This document shows positions 32,653-40,650 of a stretch of DNA of 49,360 bases, piece after piece (the first letter of the stretch is position 1; each line of letters starts with the position of its first letter). A program made the position numbers and the translations under genes. The stretch spans positions 1 through 49,360 of the forward strand of contig NZ_CALPCP010000026.1 in assembly GCF_943192995.1 (NCBI RefSeq), given 5' to 3'. The notes below the pieces were generated by a model. The model worked only from the letters and a program-made list of their open reading frames with translations. It was not told where the DNA came from and did not search any database. Source of the stretch: Flintibacter muris (lineage in GTDB: Bacteria; Bacillota; Clostridia; Oscillospirales; Oscillospiraceae).

Positions 32653-34161
32653 TTAATTTTTCTTGTCCGGACCGGCGGGGGAGCTTCCGGACTGATCCTG
32701 GGGGGCGGGGTTTTGGATAATAATCGTCTTGTCCTCACCCCCGGCCAGCTTGCCGCCCAGCATACCGGCCACCAGGGACTTGATGTCAATACCCATGCCT
32801 TGGGTAATGCCCTCGGTAACCTGGGAGGTCCCGGTGATGATATCCTCCAGCAGCTTGGCGCTGTTGCCGTCACCATACATGGTGATTTTGTCCACCTTGG
32901 ACAGGGGCTCGGCCACGTTCTTGGCAATCTCAGGCAGGGCCTGCATGACCATTTCAATGACAGCGGCCTCGCCGTACTTCTTCATGGCCTCGGCCTTCTT
33001 GTCGATACCCTCGGCCTCAGCCAGGGCCTTGGCGCGAATCGCCTCCGCCTCTGCCCGGCCCACGGCGGCAATGCCTTCCGCCTCCTGCTCCCGGGCGTAC
33101 TTCTGGGACTCGGCGATTTTCATTTCCGCTTCGGCCTTCTGCTCCTGCTCATAGCGTGCCGCCTCGGCGTCCTTCTGGCGCTTAAACAGGGCGGCCTCCG
33201 CCTCCTGCTGCTGGCGGTAGCGCTCGGCGTCCGCCTTGGCCCGAATCTCGGCCTCCAGCTTCTGCTTTTCCACCTCTACCTCGTACTGCTTCAGCTCAGC
33301 CTGGCGCTGGGTCTTGGCAATCTCCGCGTTGACGGTGGCGGTTTCAATGCTCTTGCGCTGCTCCTGGCTCTGGATCTCATAGGCGGCGTCCGCCTCGGCC
33401 TTTTTGCCGTCGGCCATAATTTTCAGCTCGGCCCGCTTGATCTCCAGCTCGGTCTGCTTCTGGGCGATCTGGGTGTCCGCCTGGACCCGGGCCTCGTTGG
33501 ACTCCCGCTCCGCCTCCGCCTGGGCAATGGCGATATCCCGGTCAGCCTGGGCCTTGGCAATGGCCGCGTTCTTTTTAATCAGGCTGGTATTGTCGGCGCC
33601 CAGGTCTTTAATCAGCCCGTTCTCGTCGGTGACATTCTGGATGTTGCAGGAGAGAATCTCAATGCCCAGCTTATCCATGTCCTTGCTGGCCTTCTGCATC
33701 ACCTGGTCGGAGAAGGAGTCACGGTCTGTATTGATCTCCTTGAGGGACAGCGTGCCGATAATCTCGCGCATGTTGCCCTGGAGGGAGTCCTGAAGGTCAC
33801 GGGTGATCTCATCCGGGCGCTTGTTCAGAAAGTTTTTGGCCGCCAGCTTGATTCCTTCCGCGTGGGGGGATATGCGGACCTTGGCGACGGCGTCTACATT
33901 TACATTGATAAAGTCACTGGTGGGGACGGACTGTTCCGTCTTAATATCCACCGTCATCTGCCCCAGGTACAGCCGATCCATGCGCTCCAGGAAGGGAACG
34001 CGGATTCCGGCCCGGCCAATGAGCACTTTGCTCTCTTTTTTCATACCGGAAATGATGTAGGCCTGGTCGGGCGGAGCCTTGACATAGCCGAGCAAGAGGA
34101 TGACGGCCACAACCAGCACAATGACGATTACAGGCAGGGCGGACAAAATGATATCAAGCAT
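32653..34161 (-). CDS. floT: Flotillin-family membrane scaffold protein
   Basis: A 502-residue SPFH protein. One N-terminal membrane segment (residues ~3-25) is followed by the PHB/SPFH domain (~30-200: PPDQAYIISG, INVNVDAVAKVRISP). A long Glu/Ala/Lys/Gln-rich coiled coil (~215-400) with repeated EAERESNEARVQADTQIAQK-like heptads comes next, then a C-terminal Gly-rich domain with GMGIDIKSLVAGMLGG. It forms ordered membrane microdomains in Firmicutes. AAAGGAGGAATCCCC precedes the ATG at 34161. There is no NfeD-type partner gene next to it; it appears to be monocistronic. Confidence 0.93.
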   Translation of the reverse strand: MLDIILSALPVIVIVLVVAVILLLGYVKAPPDQAYIISGMKKESKVLIGRAGIRVPFLERMDRLYLGQMTVDIKTEQSVPTSDFINVNVDAVAKVRISPHAEGIKLAAKNFLNKRPDEITRDLQDSLQGNMREIIGTLSLKEINTDRDSFSDQVMQKASKDMDKLGIEILSCNIQNVTDENGLIKDLGADNTSLIKKNAAIAKAQADRDIAIAQAEAERESNEARVQADTQIAQKQTELEIKRAELKIMADGKKAEADAAYEIQSQEQRKSIETATVNAEIAKTQRQAELKQYEVEVEKQKLEAEIRAKADAERYRQQQEAEAALFKRQKDAEAARYEQEQKAEAEMKIAESQKYAREQEAEGIAAVGRAEAEAIRAKALAEAEGIDKKAEAMKKYGEAAVIEMVMQALPEIAKNVAEPLSKVDKITMYGDGNSAKLLEDIITGTSQVTEGITQGMGIDIKSLVAGMLGGKLAGGEDKTIIIQNPAPQDQSGSSPAGPDKKN

Positions 34162-34233
34162 GGGGATTCCTCCTTTCAAATTGAACACAGTTTTGTCTCT
34201 ATATAAACAAGCTGAACCAACAGCCTGGGATTT

Positions 34234-35289
34234 TTAGGCGTCCGGCCTCAGCCCGCCGGCCACATCTCCTCGCATGGCGGCCAGCCGCTCCAGGGCCGCC
34301 ACCTCCGCCTCCAGGCTCCGCCCGGCCCACTCCTGCCTGGCCCGCCTGCCGTCGGAGATCACCTGGGACAGTACATTGACGGCGCGCAGGCAGAGGGCGG
34401 CCTTCCGGTCCACATCGCCCTTCTCCTGTTCCGTTTGGCCCAGCTCCCACAGCGTAAGCTCCAGCGTTTGCAGATAGTCGGACTCCAGGCGCTCCCTGGT
34501 CTGGTCCTCCAGCAGATCGTAAGACCGGATTATCAGGGCCTCCAGATTTTCCAATGCGGCCAGCACATAGGCCGTCTCCACCGATTTGGAGGCCTGCTGA
34601 ATCCGCGCCCACACAGCGCGCCCCCCGCTGCCGCTGGCGGTGGAGCACAAAAAGCGCTGCATGGTACCGGTCAGTCCGTCAAATTTTTGGGATACCGCCG
34701 CAAGCCTCTGCTCAAAAGGGGCAAAACCGCCGGTGTCTTCCCCTTGCCACCCCTTCATCAGGGGAATCAGGGTGTGCTCCAGCTCCAAAAGCTCCTCCCC
34801 AATGGATGACAGGCTGTCTATATACTCGTCCAGGATGCTCAGGTCCTTTTTTCTCAGTGTGTCGGTGTTTTTTCCGGAGAACAGCGCCCTGGAGGCGCTG
34901 GCCGCCCCCGCGGCCTTGTCCTTGAGCTCATCGCCGCACAGCAGGCGTATGCGCTCCATGGAAAGCCCTGTAATTGAGGAGGGAATCGCGGTATGAATGG
35001 CCGTCAGCGACTGGCGGATTTCTTTGCACAGCAGCTCCAGCCGCCCCTGCCTGCGCCGGAACTCAGACGCCTCTTCCATCTGCTCCATGTCCGCCCTGCT
35101 GCGGGGCCGATGGGACACTGAAACAGCGGGCTCCGCCGTGATTTCAAAGGGAATCCGCTTCTCTTTTCCCACTTTTTTCGCGAAAATGGTAAAGGCAGTT
35201 GTCATGCTCAGCCCCATCTCCCGGCAAACCTGTTCCATCATTTTCTTCACATCTTCGTCGATACGAAAGTTGACCATAACCTGTGCCAT
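34234..35289 (-). CDS. RelB/DinJ-like antitoxin domain fused to a long helical domain
   Basis: A 351-residue protein. Residues 1-~55 (MAQVMVNFRIDEDVKKMMEQ ... GLSMTTAFTIFAKKVGKEKRIPF) match the RelB/DinJ ribbon-helix-helix antitoxin with its inter-domain extension. Residues ~60-350 are mainly helical, charged and coiled-coil-like (MEQMEEASEFRRRQGRLELL, LSSIGEELLELEHTLIPLMK), with some similarity to toxic-anion-resistance-type or chemotaxis-like helical bundles; no family is assigned. No RelE/YafQ toxin gene follows. Normal antitoxins are ~85-95 residues, so this is an unusual fusion. The start at 35289 follows GAGGGGAG. A promoter with an inverted repeat lies upstream, suggesting DNA binding and autoregulation. 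Confidence 0.75.
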   Translation of the reverse strand: MAQVMVNFRIDEDVKKMMEQVCREMGLSMTTAFTIFAKKVGKEKRIPFEITAEPAVSVSHRPRSRADMEQMEEASEFRRRQGRLELLCKEIRQSLTAIHTAIPSSITGLSMERIRLLCGDELKDKAAGAASASRALFSGKNTDTLRKKDLSILDEYIDSLSSIGEELLELEHTLIPLMKGWQGEDTGGFAPFEQRLAAVSQKFDGLTGTMQRFLCSTASGSGGRAVWARIQQASKSVETAYVLAALENLEALIIRSYDLLEDQTRERLESDYLQTLELTLWELGQTEQEKGDVDRKAALCLRAVNVLSQVISDGRRARQEWAGRSLEAEVAALERLAAMRGDVAGGLRPDA

Positions 35290-35316
35290 GAAAGTCACTC
35301 CCCTCAGCACATCTTT

Positions 35317-35362
35317 ATTATAACATTTGTAAAGCAAAATGCAATACTATTTCTTTACAAAT
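35317..35362 (-). promoter_or_regulatory. Promoter and operator of the RelB-fusion gene
   Basis: Minus-strand TTGCAT (35339-35344) and TATAAT (35317-35322) are 16 bp apart. The inverted repeat ATTTGTAAAG ... CTTTACAAAT (35325-35334 and 35353-35362) straddles the -35 and spacer. This is a likely RHH operator for autorepression. Confidence 0.75.
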
Positions 35363-35403
35363 GACGGGTGGATTTTCTGTAACAACATACAAAAAGTCAA
35401 AAA

Positions 35404-35580
35404 AAGCCTCCCTTTTTGAGGGAGGTGGCACGGCAAAGTCGTGACGGAGAGAGTTTTACCCAAAAAGTTATAAAAATTGCCCTTTTACTCCCCCAGTCAC
35501 CGCCTATGGCGGCGACAGCCCCCTCAAAGAGGGAGCCTATAGTAATCGTCAGAATTGCCGCCACTTGCAGGGGCGGCCGG
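35404..35580. repeat. Dispersed repeat family B plus a half copy of family A
   Basis: 35404-35537 starts with GCCTCCC-TTTTT-GAGGGAGG, then GGCACGGCAAAGTCGTGACGG, and ends with the GTCACCGCC-TAT-GGCGGCGAC palindrome and CCCTCAAAGAGGGAGC. It is an inverted-terminus element of the type found at 43449-43634. 35538-35580 carries only the left arm of family A (TATAGTAATCGTCAGAATTGC). No gene lies in 35363-35587. Confidence 0.7.
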
Positions 35581-35587
35581 GATTGAT

Positions 35588-36070
35588 TTACTTGTGGTAT
35601 GAGGAGCCTTCGTTGATTTTAAAGGCCCGGTAAATCTGCTCCAGCAGCATTACGCGGGCCAGGTGGTGGGGGAAGGTCATAGGCGACATGGACAGCCGCT
35701 CCTGGGCCTCCGCCTTGACGGAGGGATGCAGGCCGTAGCTGCCGCCGATGAGAAAGACCATGTGCTTGTCCGAACTGCGCCCTGGAACAGGGAACAGCTG
35801 GGACAGTTCCTCGCTGGAGCGCATACGGCCCTCAATACACAGGGCGGCCACCCGGGAGCCGGGGGGTATCTTGGCCCGGATGGCCTCCCCCTCCTTCTCC
35901 AGAGCGTTGGCAATCTCTCCCAGGGTGGGCTTTTGGGGCAGCTTGACCTCTGGAATTTCAATCAAAGTCAGCTTACAGTAGGCGGCCAGCCGTTTTACAT
36001 ACTCGGCGCAGGCCTCCTTATAAAACTTTTCTTTCAGCTTGCCCACGCAGATCAGATAGACGCTCAGCAT
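35588..36070 (-). CDS. rlmH: 23S rRNA pseudouridine1915 N3-methyltransferase
   Basis: A 160-residue SPOUT-fold enzyme that methylates pseudouridine 1915 in helix 69 of 23S rRNA using SAM. The signatures are the SAM-binding FLIGGSYGL segment and the C-terminal LLEQIYRAFKINEGSSYHK, where the final Tyr-His-Lys end is typical. The ATG overlaps the end of the metallo-beta-lactamase gene by 7 bp, an arrangement commonly seen in Firmicutes (walJ-rlmH region). Confidence 0.97.
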   Translation of the reverse strand: MLSVYLICVGKLKEKFYKEACAEYVKRLAAYCKLTLIEIPEVKLPQKPTLGEIANALEKEGEAIRAKIPPGSRVAALCIEGRMRSSEELSQLFPVPGRSSDKHMVFLIGGSYGLHPSVKAEAQERLSMSPMTFPHHLARVMLLEQIYRAFKINEGSSYHK

Positions 36071-36876
36071 GCCGCCGCCGCCTTTCCCAGGGAGAGGGTG
36101 GGGCCCGGCTCCTCAGCGGGGGCCACGGACAGGGAGATATCCTGCTCCAGGTCGCAGTCCATGGCCAGCAGCCGGAGGCACACTGTCTCATAGGCCCGGA
36201 CAGGGGTATTGTTGGTTTGGGACAGGTGGGCCAGCACAACGGTTTTGGTGCCGGACTCCACCGCGAAGGCGGCCAGCTCCGCTCCCGCCTCGTTGGACAG
36301 GTGGCCGTAGTCCCCTAGAATGCGCTGTTTTAAGTAGTAGGGATAGGGCCCGGACCGGACCCAATCCTCGTCGTGGTTGGTCTCGCACACCAGCAGGTCG
36401 CAGCCCTCCACCACCTGGAGGACCTCCCGGGTGACATGGCCAAGGTCGGTACACAGCACCATGCGGCCCTTTTCCCCAGCGATAGAGTAGCCCACACTGC
36501 CCGGTGCGTCGTGGGGGGTGGGGAAGGACTCCACCCACAGCGAACCGATCTGCACCCCTGTTCCCGCCTCCTGGGGCTGGAACAGCTCCTGGACCTGGTC
36601 GCACCGGTTCTTCCCATACCACTCCCGACAGGCAGGAGGGGTGGCGTAGATGGGGGCTCCCGCCTTTTTGGCCAGCACCCGCAGGCCGGTCACATGGTCG
36701 CTGTGCGTATGGGTAATCAGCACGGCGGACAGCTGCGCCGGAGCAATTCCCAGCGCCTGAAGCCCGTTTGAAATTCGTTTGGCGGAGATGCCCGCATCCA
36801 GCAAGATGTGGGTATCTCCGCAGGAAACCAGCGCAGCGTTGCCCAGCGAGCTGCTGGCCAGGGTGGTAAAGGTCAT
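36064..36876 (-). CDS. WalJ/YycJ-like metallo-beta-lactamase-fold hydrolase
   Basis: A 270-residue protein. The metal-binding motif HTHSDHVTGL (near residue 58) is followed by CTDLGHV, VCETNHDE and LAHLSQTNN histidines. It begins with SSSLGNAALVS, a mark of the YycJ/WalJ group. WalJ is a 5'-3' DNA exonuclease-like enzyme linked to the WalRK cell-wall regulon and placed before rlmH in many Firmicutes. The start at 36876 follows GAGAGGAG. The longer frame upstream is not supported. It forms an operon with rlmH. Confidence 0.88.
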   Translation of the reverse strand: MTFTTLASSSLGNAALVSCGDTHILLDAGISAKRISNGLQALGIAPAQLSAVLITHTHSDHVTGLRVLAKKAGAPIYATPPACREWYGKNRCDQVQELFQPQEAGTGVQIGSLWVESFPTPHDAPGSVGYSIAGEKGRMVLCTDLGHVTREVLQVVEGCDLLVCETNHDEDWVRSGPYPYYLKQRILGDYGHLSNEAGAELAAFAVESGTKTVVLAHLSQTNNTPVRAYETVCLRLLAMDCDLEQDISLSVAPAEEPGPTLSLGKAAAAC

Positions 36877-36946
36877 CAAATCGCCTTCTCCTCTCAACTG
36901 GAAAACGGGCGGCCCGCCGGCCGCCCGTCCGTCTGTCTCATAAAAA

Positions 36947-38242
36947 TCAGCCCACCTGGGACTGGTCCTCCTCGCCTGGCATGTGGACAATTCGGATGTC
37001 CGCCCCCACAGAGGCCAGCTTCTCCACAATAGTCTCATAACCCCGCTCAATGTGGTGGATGCCGTCAATTTCGGTAACCCCCTGGGCGGCCAGGCCGGCA
37101 ATGACCATGGCGGCCCCGGCCCGCAGGTCGCAGGCGTGGACAGGCGCACCCGTCAGGTGGTCCACCCCCTCAATGACCGCCACCTTGCCGTCCACCTGGA
37201 TACGGGCGCCCATGCGGCGGAACTCGTCCACATAGCGGTAGCGGTTGTCCCAGACCCCCTCGGTGAGAACGCTGGTGCCCTGGGCTATGCACAAAGCGGC
37301 GGCAATCTGGGGCTGCATGTCGGTGGGAAAGCCGGGATAGGGCATGGTCTTCACGTTTACCCGGCCCATAGGCCCGGTGCGGCGCAGACGGACGGCGTCA
37401 TCCAACTCATCCACATCCACCCCCATCTCCACCAGCTTGGCGGTGATGCAGTCCAGATGCTTGGGAATTACGTTCTGAATGAGCACATCTCCCCCGGCGG
37501 CGGCCACGGCGGCCATATAGGTGCCCGCCTCAATCTGGTCAGGGATAATGGAGTAGGAGCCCCCCCGCAGGCGGGACACCCCGTGGATTTTGATTACGTC
37601 GGTACCAGCCCCCCGGATATCGGCCCCCATGGAGTTGAGGAAGTTAGCCAGGTCCACAATGTGGGGCTCTTTGGCGGCGTTTTCGATAACGGTCAGCCCC
37701 TTGGCCAGGGTGGCGGCCAGCATGATGTTCATGGTGGCCCCTACAGATACGATATCCAGATACACCTGCCCCCCGGACAGACGGGCGCCGTTGGGCACCC
37801 GGGCGTCGATCAGGCCGTTGCGGACCTCCACGTCCGCCCCCATGGCCACAAAGCCCTTGATGTGCTGGTCCACAGGCCGTCCGCCCAGGTCACAGCCGCC
37901 AGGCAGGGGGACCTCCGCCCAGCCGAACCGGCTGAGCAGTGCCCCCACCAGATAGTAGCTGGCACGGATTCTCCGGGCCAGCTCATAGGGAACCTGACGG
38001 TTGCGGATATGGGAACAGTCCACCTCAATGGTAGTGCGGTTAATCATGCGCACGTCGGCGCCCAGTTCGCGAAGGATTTGAAGGATCAGCGTGACGTCGC
38101 TGATCTGGGGAACATTCTCAATGCGGCAGACCCCGTCTACCAGCAAAGCGGCGGGAATGATGGCGACAGCGGCGTTTTTAGCACCGCTGATGTGAATGGT
38201 TCCGTGGAGGGAGTTCCCCCCGTGAATCAGATACTTGGTCAA
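36947..38242 (-). CDS. murA: UDP-N-acetylglucosamine 1-carboxyvinyltransferase
   Basis: A 431-residue EPSP-synthase-fold enzyme that transfers enolpyruvate to UDP-GlcNAc, the first committed step of peptidoglycan synthesis. Lys22-Asn23 lie in SGAKNAAVAI. The active-site Cys117 is in PLPGGCDLGGRPVDQHI, so the enzyme should be fosfomycin-sensitive type. The C-terminal half contains YPGFPTDMQPQ. The start is TTG at 38242 (LTKYLIHGGN...), with GAGGG upstream, giving the usual MurA length; longer frames have no support. Firmicutes often have two MurA genes. It lies upstream of the walJ/rlmH pair in the same direction, 70 bp apart. Confidence 0.96.
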   Translation of the reverse strand: MTKYLIHGGNSLHGTIHISGAKNAAVAIIPAALLVDGVCRIENVPQISDVTLILQILRELGADVRMINRTTIEVDCSHIRNRQVPYELARRIRASYYLVGALLSRFGWAEVPLPGGCDLGGRPVDQHIKGFVAMGADVEVRNGLIDARVPNGARLSGGQVYLDIVSVGATMNIMLAATLAKGLTVIENAAKEPHIVDLANFLNSMGADIRGAGTDVIKIHGVSRLRGGSYSIIPDQIEAGTYMAAVAAAGGDVLIQNVIPKHLDCITAKLVEMGVDVDELDDAVRLRRTGPMGRVNVKTMPYPGFPTDMQPQIAAALCIAQGTSVLTEGVWDNRYRYVDEFRRMGARIQVDGKVAVIEGVDHLTGAPVHACDLRAGAAMVIAGLAAQGVTEIDGIHHIERGYETIVEKLASVGADIRIVHMPGEEDQSQVG

Positions 38243-38364
38243 AAACCTGCACCCTCTTTTCCATGTCTTGGAGTCTATAAGAATATACGGCGCGTGCGCC
38301 ATATGTAAAATCAATATCATAGTCGCCGCCCCCACAGCTTGGGAGGGCACAACAAACCGAATAC

Positions 38365-38393
38365 ATTATAGCACTATTATGTCCAGGTTGCAA
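38365..38393 (-). promoter_or_regulatory. murA promoter
   Basis: Minus-strand TTGCAA (38388-38393) and TATAAT (38365-38370) with a 17-bp spacer, about 120 bp before the TTG start. No gene lies in between. Confidence 0.8.
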
Positions 38394-38423
38394 CAAAAAT
38401 TGCGCAGGTGTGAACTAATTGTT

Positions 38424-38470
38424 AAAAAAGACGGACAAGGCCAGAAAAACAGTCCTGACCCTGTCCGATA
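38424..38470 (-). terminator. Terminator of hemW
   Basis: On the minus strand CGGACAGGGTCAG pairs with CTGGCCTTGTCCG (imperfect) over a 10-base loop and is followed by TCTTTTTT, 30 bp downstream of hemW. Confidence 0.75.
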
Positions 38471-38498
38471 CTCAAAATTTTCCTGTCAAATTTTGTAA

Positions 38499-39722
38499 TT
38501 ATTTTCGTCCCTGAAACCGGGCCTGAGCCCTGGGGAGCAGGTCGGAAAGCCGGGCGTGCTCCTGGCGCTCCAGCAGGTCGGCAATCAGCTGGTTGGACAC
38601 CAAAAAGCCCTTGGGAGTAAAGTGCCAGCGGCCCTCCGCCGTCTTTTCCGCCCAGCCCTGTCCCTCAAACAGCCGCAGCCGCTCCTCGATGGGGCCAAAG
38701 TCCATAAAGTAGGTTCCCCGGTACTCCCACTCCTCAATGCCTTTGGCGGTGCGCAGGCGGAGCATCAGATATTCACTGCCCCTCTCCTCCTGGGGGATCA
38801 GGTCCTCGGTGTCCAGCAGTTTGCCCCCCTCCAGCACCCCTTTGATGTAGCCGTCCAGGTCCCGGAGCCAGGAGTACCGCCGGCCCCCGAAGTCGGAGTG
38901 GGCCCCGGGGCCAAAGCCGATATAGGGCTGGGTCAGCCAGTAGCGCAGGTTGTGCCGGGACGCAAAGCCTGGCTTGGCAAAGTTGGAGATCTCATACTGG
39001 CCGTAGCCCGCCTTGGCCAGCCGACTGACCGTCCACAGGTAGAGGGTGGCCTGGGCGTCGTCGTTGAGCAGCCGCTCCCCTTGGGCCACCCGGGCGGCCA
39101 GGGGGGTGCCCTCCTCCACCTTTAAGCCGTAGCAGGACAGATGGTCCGGCTCCAAGGCCAGCGCATGCTCTACGGTGTCCTGCCAGCTGGATATGGTCTG
39201 GCCGGGCAGGCCGTAGATCAGGTCCAGGGACAGGTTGGCAAAGCCGGCCTTCCGGGCGGCAGCCACGGCCTCGTCCCCCTGCTCCACCGTGTGGGGGCGG
39301 TGGACAGCGTCAAGCTCCCGCTGGCGGGCGGACTGAAGGCCGATGGATATCCGGTTGAAGCCTGCCCTGCGCAGGAGCTTCAAAGACTTGAAGTCTACGC
39401 TGTCCGGGTTGGCCTCCAGGGTAATTTCCCCGTCTTTACTTACCTGATAGTACTTTTTGATGGCGGCCAGCAGCCCCCGCAGGCGCTTTTCTCCATAGCA
39501 GCTTGGGGTGCCGCCGCCAAAGTAAATGGTGTCTATCGAACAGTCCCGGGCGGCAAAGGCGGTCTCTTTCAGATGGGCCAGCAGAGCCTTCTGATAGCTG
39601 TCCATCTTATCCTCCTGCCCGGCCAGGGAATAGAAATCGCAGTAGTCGCACTTGCTGCGGCAGAATGGAATATGAATGTAGATTCCCAGCTTGCCGCCGG
39701 CGGCTTTTGGTTTCCCGAACAT
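38499..39722 (-). CDS. hemW: HemW-like radical SAM protein
   Basis: A 407-residue radical SAM enzyme. The cluster motif is CRSKCDYCDF (Cys21, Cys25, Cys28). It contains YFGGGTPS, EANPDSVD, RISIGLQS, LDLIYGLPGQT and YEISNFAKPG. These are typical of HemW, a heme chaperone long annotated as oxygen-independent coproporphyrinogen III oxidase HemN; the N-terminal HemN extension is absent. The C-terminal HemN_C domain (~310-400) is present. A purine-rich GGAGAGGGGGACTGAGG stretch precedes the ATG. Whether this anaerobe makes heme is unknown, so the role could be heme insertion or a related one. Confidence 0.92.
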   Translation of the reverse strand: MFGKPKAAGGKLGIYIHIPFCRSKCDYCDFYSLAGQEDKMDSYQKALLAHLKETAFAARDCSIDTIYFGGGTPSCYGEKRLRGLLAAIKKYYQVSKDGEITLEANPDSVDFKSLKLLRRAGFNRISIGLQSARQRELDAVHRPHTVEQGDEAVAAARKAGFANLSLDLIYGLPGQTISSWQDTVEHALALEPDHLSCYGLKVEEGTPLAARVAQGERLLNDDAQATLYLWTVSRLAKAGYGQYEISNFAKPGFASRHNLRYWLTQPYIGFGPGAHSDFGGRRYSWLRDLDGYIKGVLEGGKLLDTEDLIPQEERGSEYLMLRLRTAKGIEEWEYRGTYFMDFGPIEERLRLFEGQGWAEKTAEGRWHFTPKGFLVSNQLIADLLERQEHARLSDLLPRAQARFQGRK

Positions 39723-39743
39723 GCCTCAGTCCCCCTCTCCCAT

Positions 39744-39787
39744 ATTATAGCAAAAATCCCTCCGTCTGCACAGAGGGATTTTTTGAC
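39744..39787 (-). terminator. niaR terminator next to the hemW promoter
   Basis: AAATCCCTC-10-base loop-GAGGGATTT with TTTTT on the plus strand side and A/T-rich flanks ends the leftward niaR gene. Immediately downstream an extended -10 TGCTATAAT (39744-39749 plus the TG) serves as the promoter of hemW. Confidence 0.75.
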
Positions 39788-39799
39788 AAAAAACTACCT

Positions 39800-40309
39800 T
39801 TAACGGTACAAAAGGTCCAGTTTTTCCAGCACCTCCCACACCCGGTCTGCGGCCCCTTGGTCGGGACAGAGAACGGTATGCAGGTGGACCCCCTCGGTGA
39901 GCTGAGACAGGGGGGCGGCAGACTCCTCCTCACAGCGGGCGACAAACTGGGCCACATCATACCGGTTGGACAGCCGCAGAGGCCCGGTAAGCTGGCCGTA
40001 GATGGGGTGCTCCACAATCACGTCCAGCACGGTACACCCCTGGTCCACAATGGCGTTGAGCTCCTCCCCCATCTGCTCCGCCCGGTGGCGGCAGGCAAAG
40101 GTGCACTTCACCCCGGCGGGGGGCCGGGGCAGGAGATAGCCCCGAGGGGTGGCGGTGATGTCCAGACCTCCCGCCCGGAGCAGGGCCACGTCGCCCACAA
40201 TGATTTGTCGGCTCACCGACAGCTCCCGGGCCAGAGCGGCGGCGCTCAGCGGCCCCTCCGCTTGCCTCAGCCGCTCTGCCAGCGCCTTTCTGCGCGCCTC
40301 ACTGTCCAT
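39800..40309 (-). CDS. niaR: NiaR-type transcriptional repressor of NAD biosynthesis
   Basis: A 169-residue protein. An HTH_11 domain (1-~60: LSAAALARELSVSRQIIVGD) is followed by a 3H domain named for its conserved histidines: FACRHRAEQMGEE, VEHPIYGQL and GVHLHTVLCPD. NiaR (YrxA) binds nicotinic acid and represses NAD synthesis or niacin uptake genes. No such gene (nadABC, niaP) is in the window, so its targets are elsewhere. The ATG follows GGGAGGGGATT. Confidence 0.93.
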   Translation of the reverse strand: MDSEARRKALAERLRQAEGPLSAAALARELSVSRQIIVGDVALLRAGGLDITATPRGYLLPRPPAGVKCTFACRHRAEQMGEELNAIVDQGCTVLDVIVEHPIYGQLTGPLRLSNRYDVAQFVARCEEESAAPLSQLTEGVHLHTVLCPDQGAADRVWEVLEKLDLLYR

Positions 40310-40335
40310 CCAATCCCCTCCCTGCCTTTGCTGTT

Positions 40336-40426
40336 TATAGCGATCATCAGAATTGCGGCCATTTGTAGGGGCGGCCGCAGGCCGCCCCTACAGCGCCGGT
40401 GCCAGTAATTTTGATGTTTGCTATAG
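40336..40426. repeat. Dispersed repeat, family A, complete copy
   Basis: This is the best-preserved copy. Terminal inverted arms TATAGCGATCATCAGAATTGC and, at the other end, the complement of TATAGCAAACATCAAAATTAC flank the palindrome GGGGCGGCC-GCA-GGCCGCCCC. The whole 91 bp could fold into one cruciform. A MITE-like or REP-like origin is plausible; no transposase is in the window. Confidence 0.85.
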
Positions 40427-40455
40427 TTTAACACACCACGGTGCTGAGAGCAAGC

Positions 40456-40483
40456 TTGACTTTTTCCGTCCATTGTGTATTAT
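40456..40483 (+). promoter_or_regulatory. Promoter upstream of the lipoprotein gene
   Basis: TTGACT (40456-40461) and TATTAT (40478-40483) with a 16-bp spacer. A family A repeat lies between it and the gene at 40651, so the leader would contain the repeat. Confidence 0.55.
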
Positions 40484-40520
40484 TTGTATTGTCAGCCCTT
40501 TCCTCTTGGAACGGGCAAGC

Positions 40521-40621
40521 TGTAGCAGCCATCAGACTTGCTGTCATATGCGGGAACGGCCTGTGGCCGCCTGTCACAGGCAGGCCCTGCTCCGGTATCA
40601 GCAAGTTTGAAGCTTGCTATA
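40521..40621. repeat. Dispersed repeat, family A, copy before the lipoprotein
   Basis: Starts TGTAGCAGCCATCAGACTTGC, has a GGCCTGTGGCC centre plus a second CCTGTCACAGG palindrome, and ends CAGCAAGTTTGAAGCTTGC then TATA. It lies in the transcribed leader of the lipoprotein gene. Confidence 0.75.
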
Positions 40622-40650
40622 AAAGAATTTTGAAAAGGAGATTGAACAGG

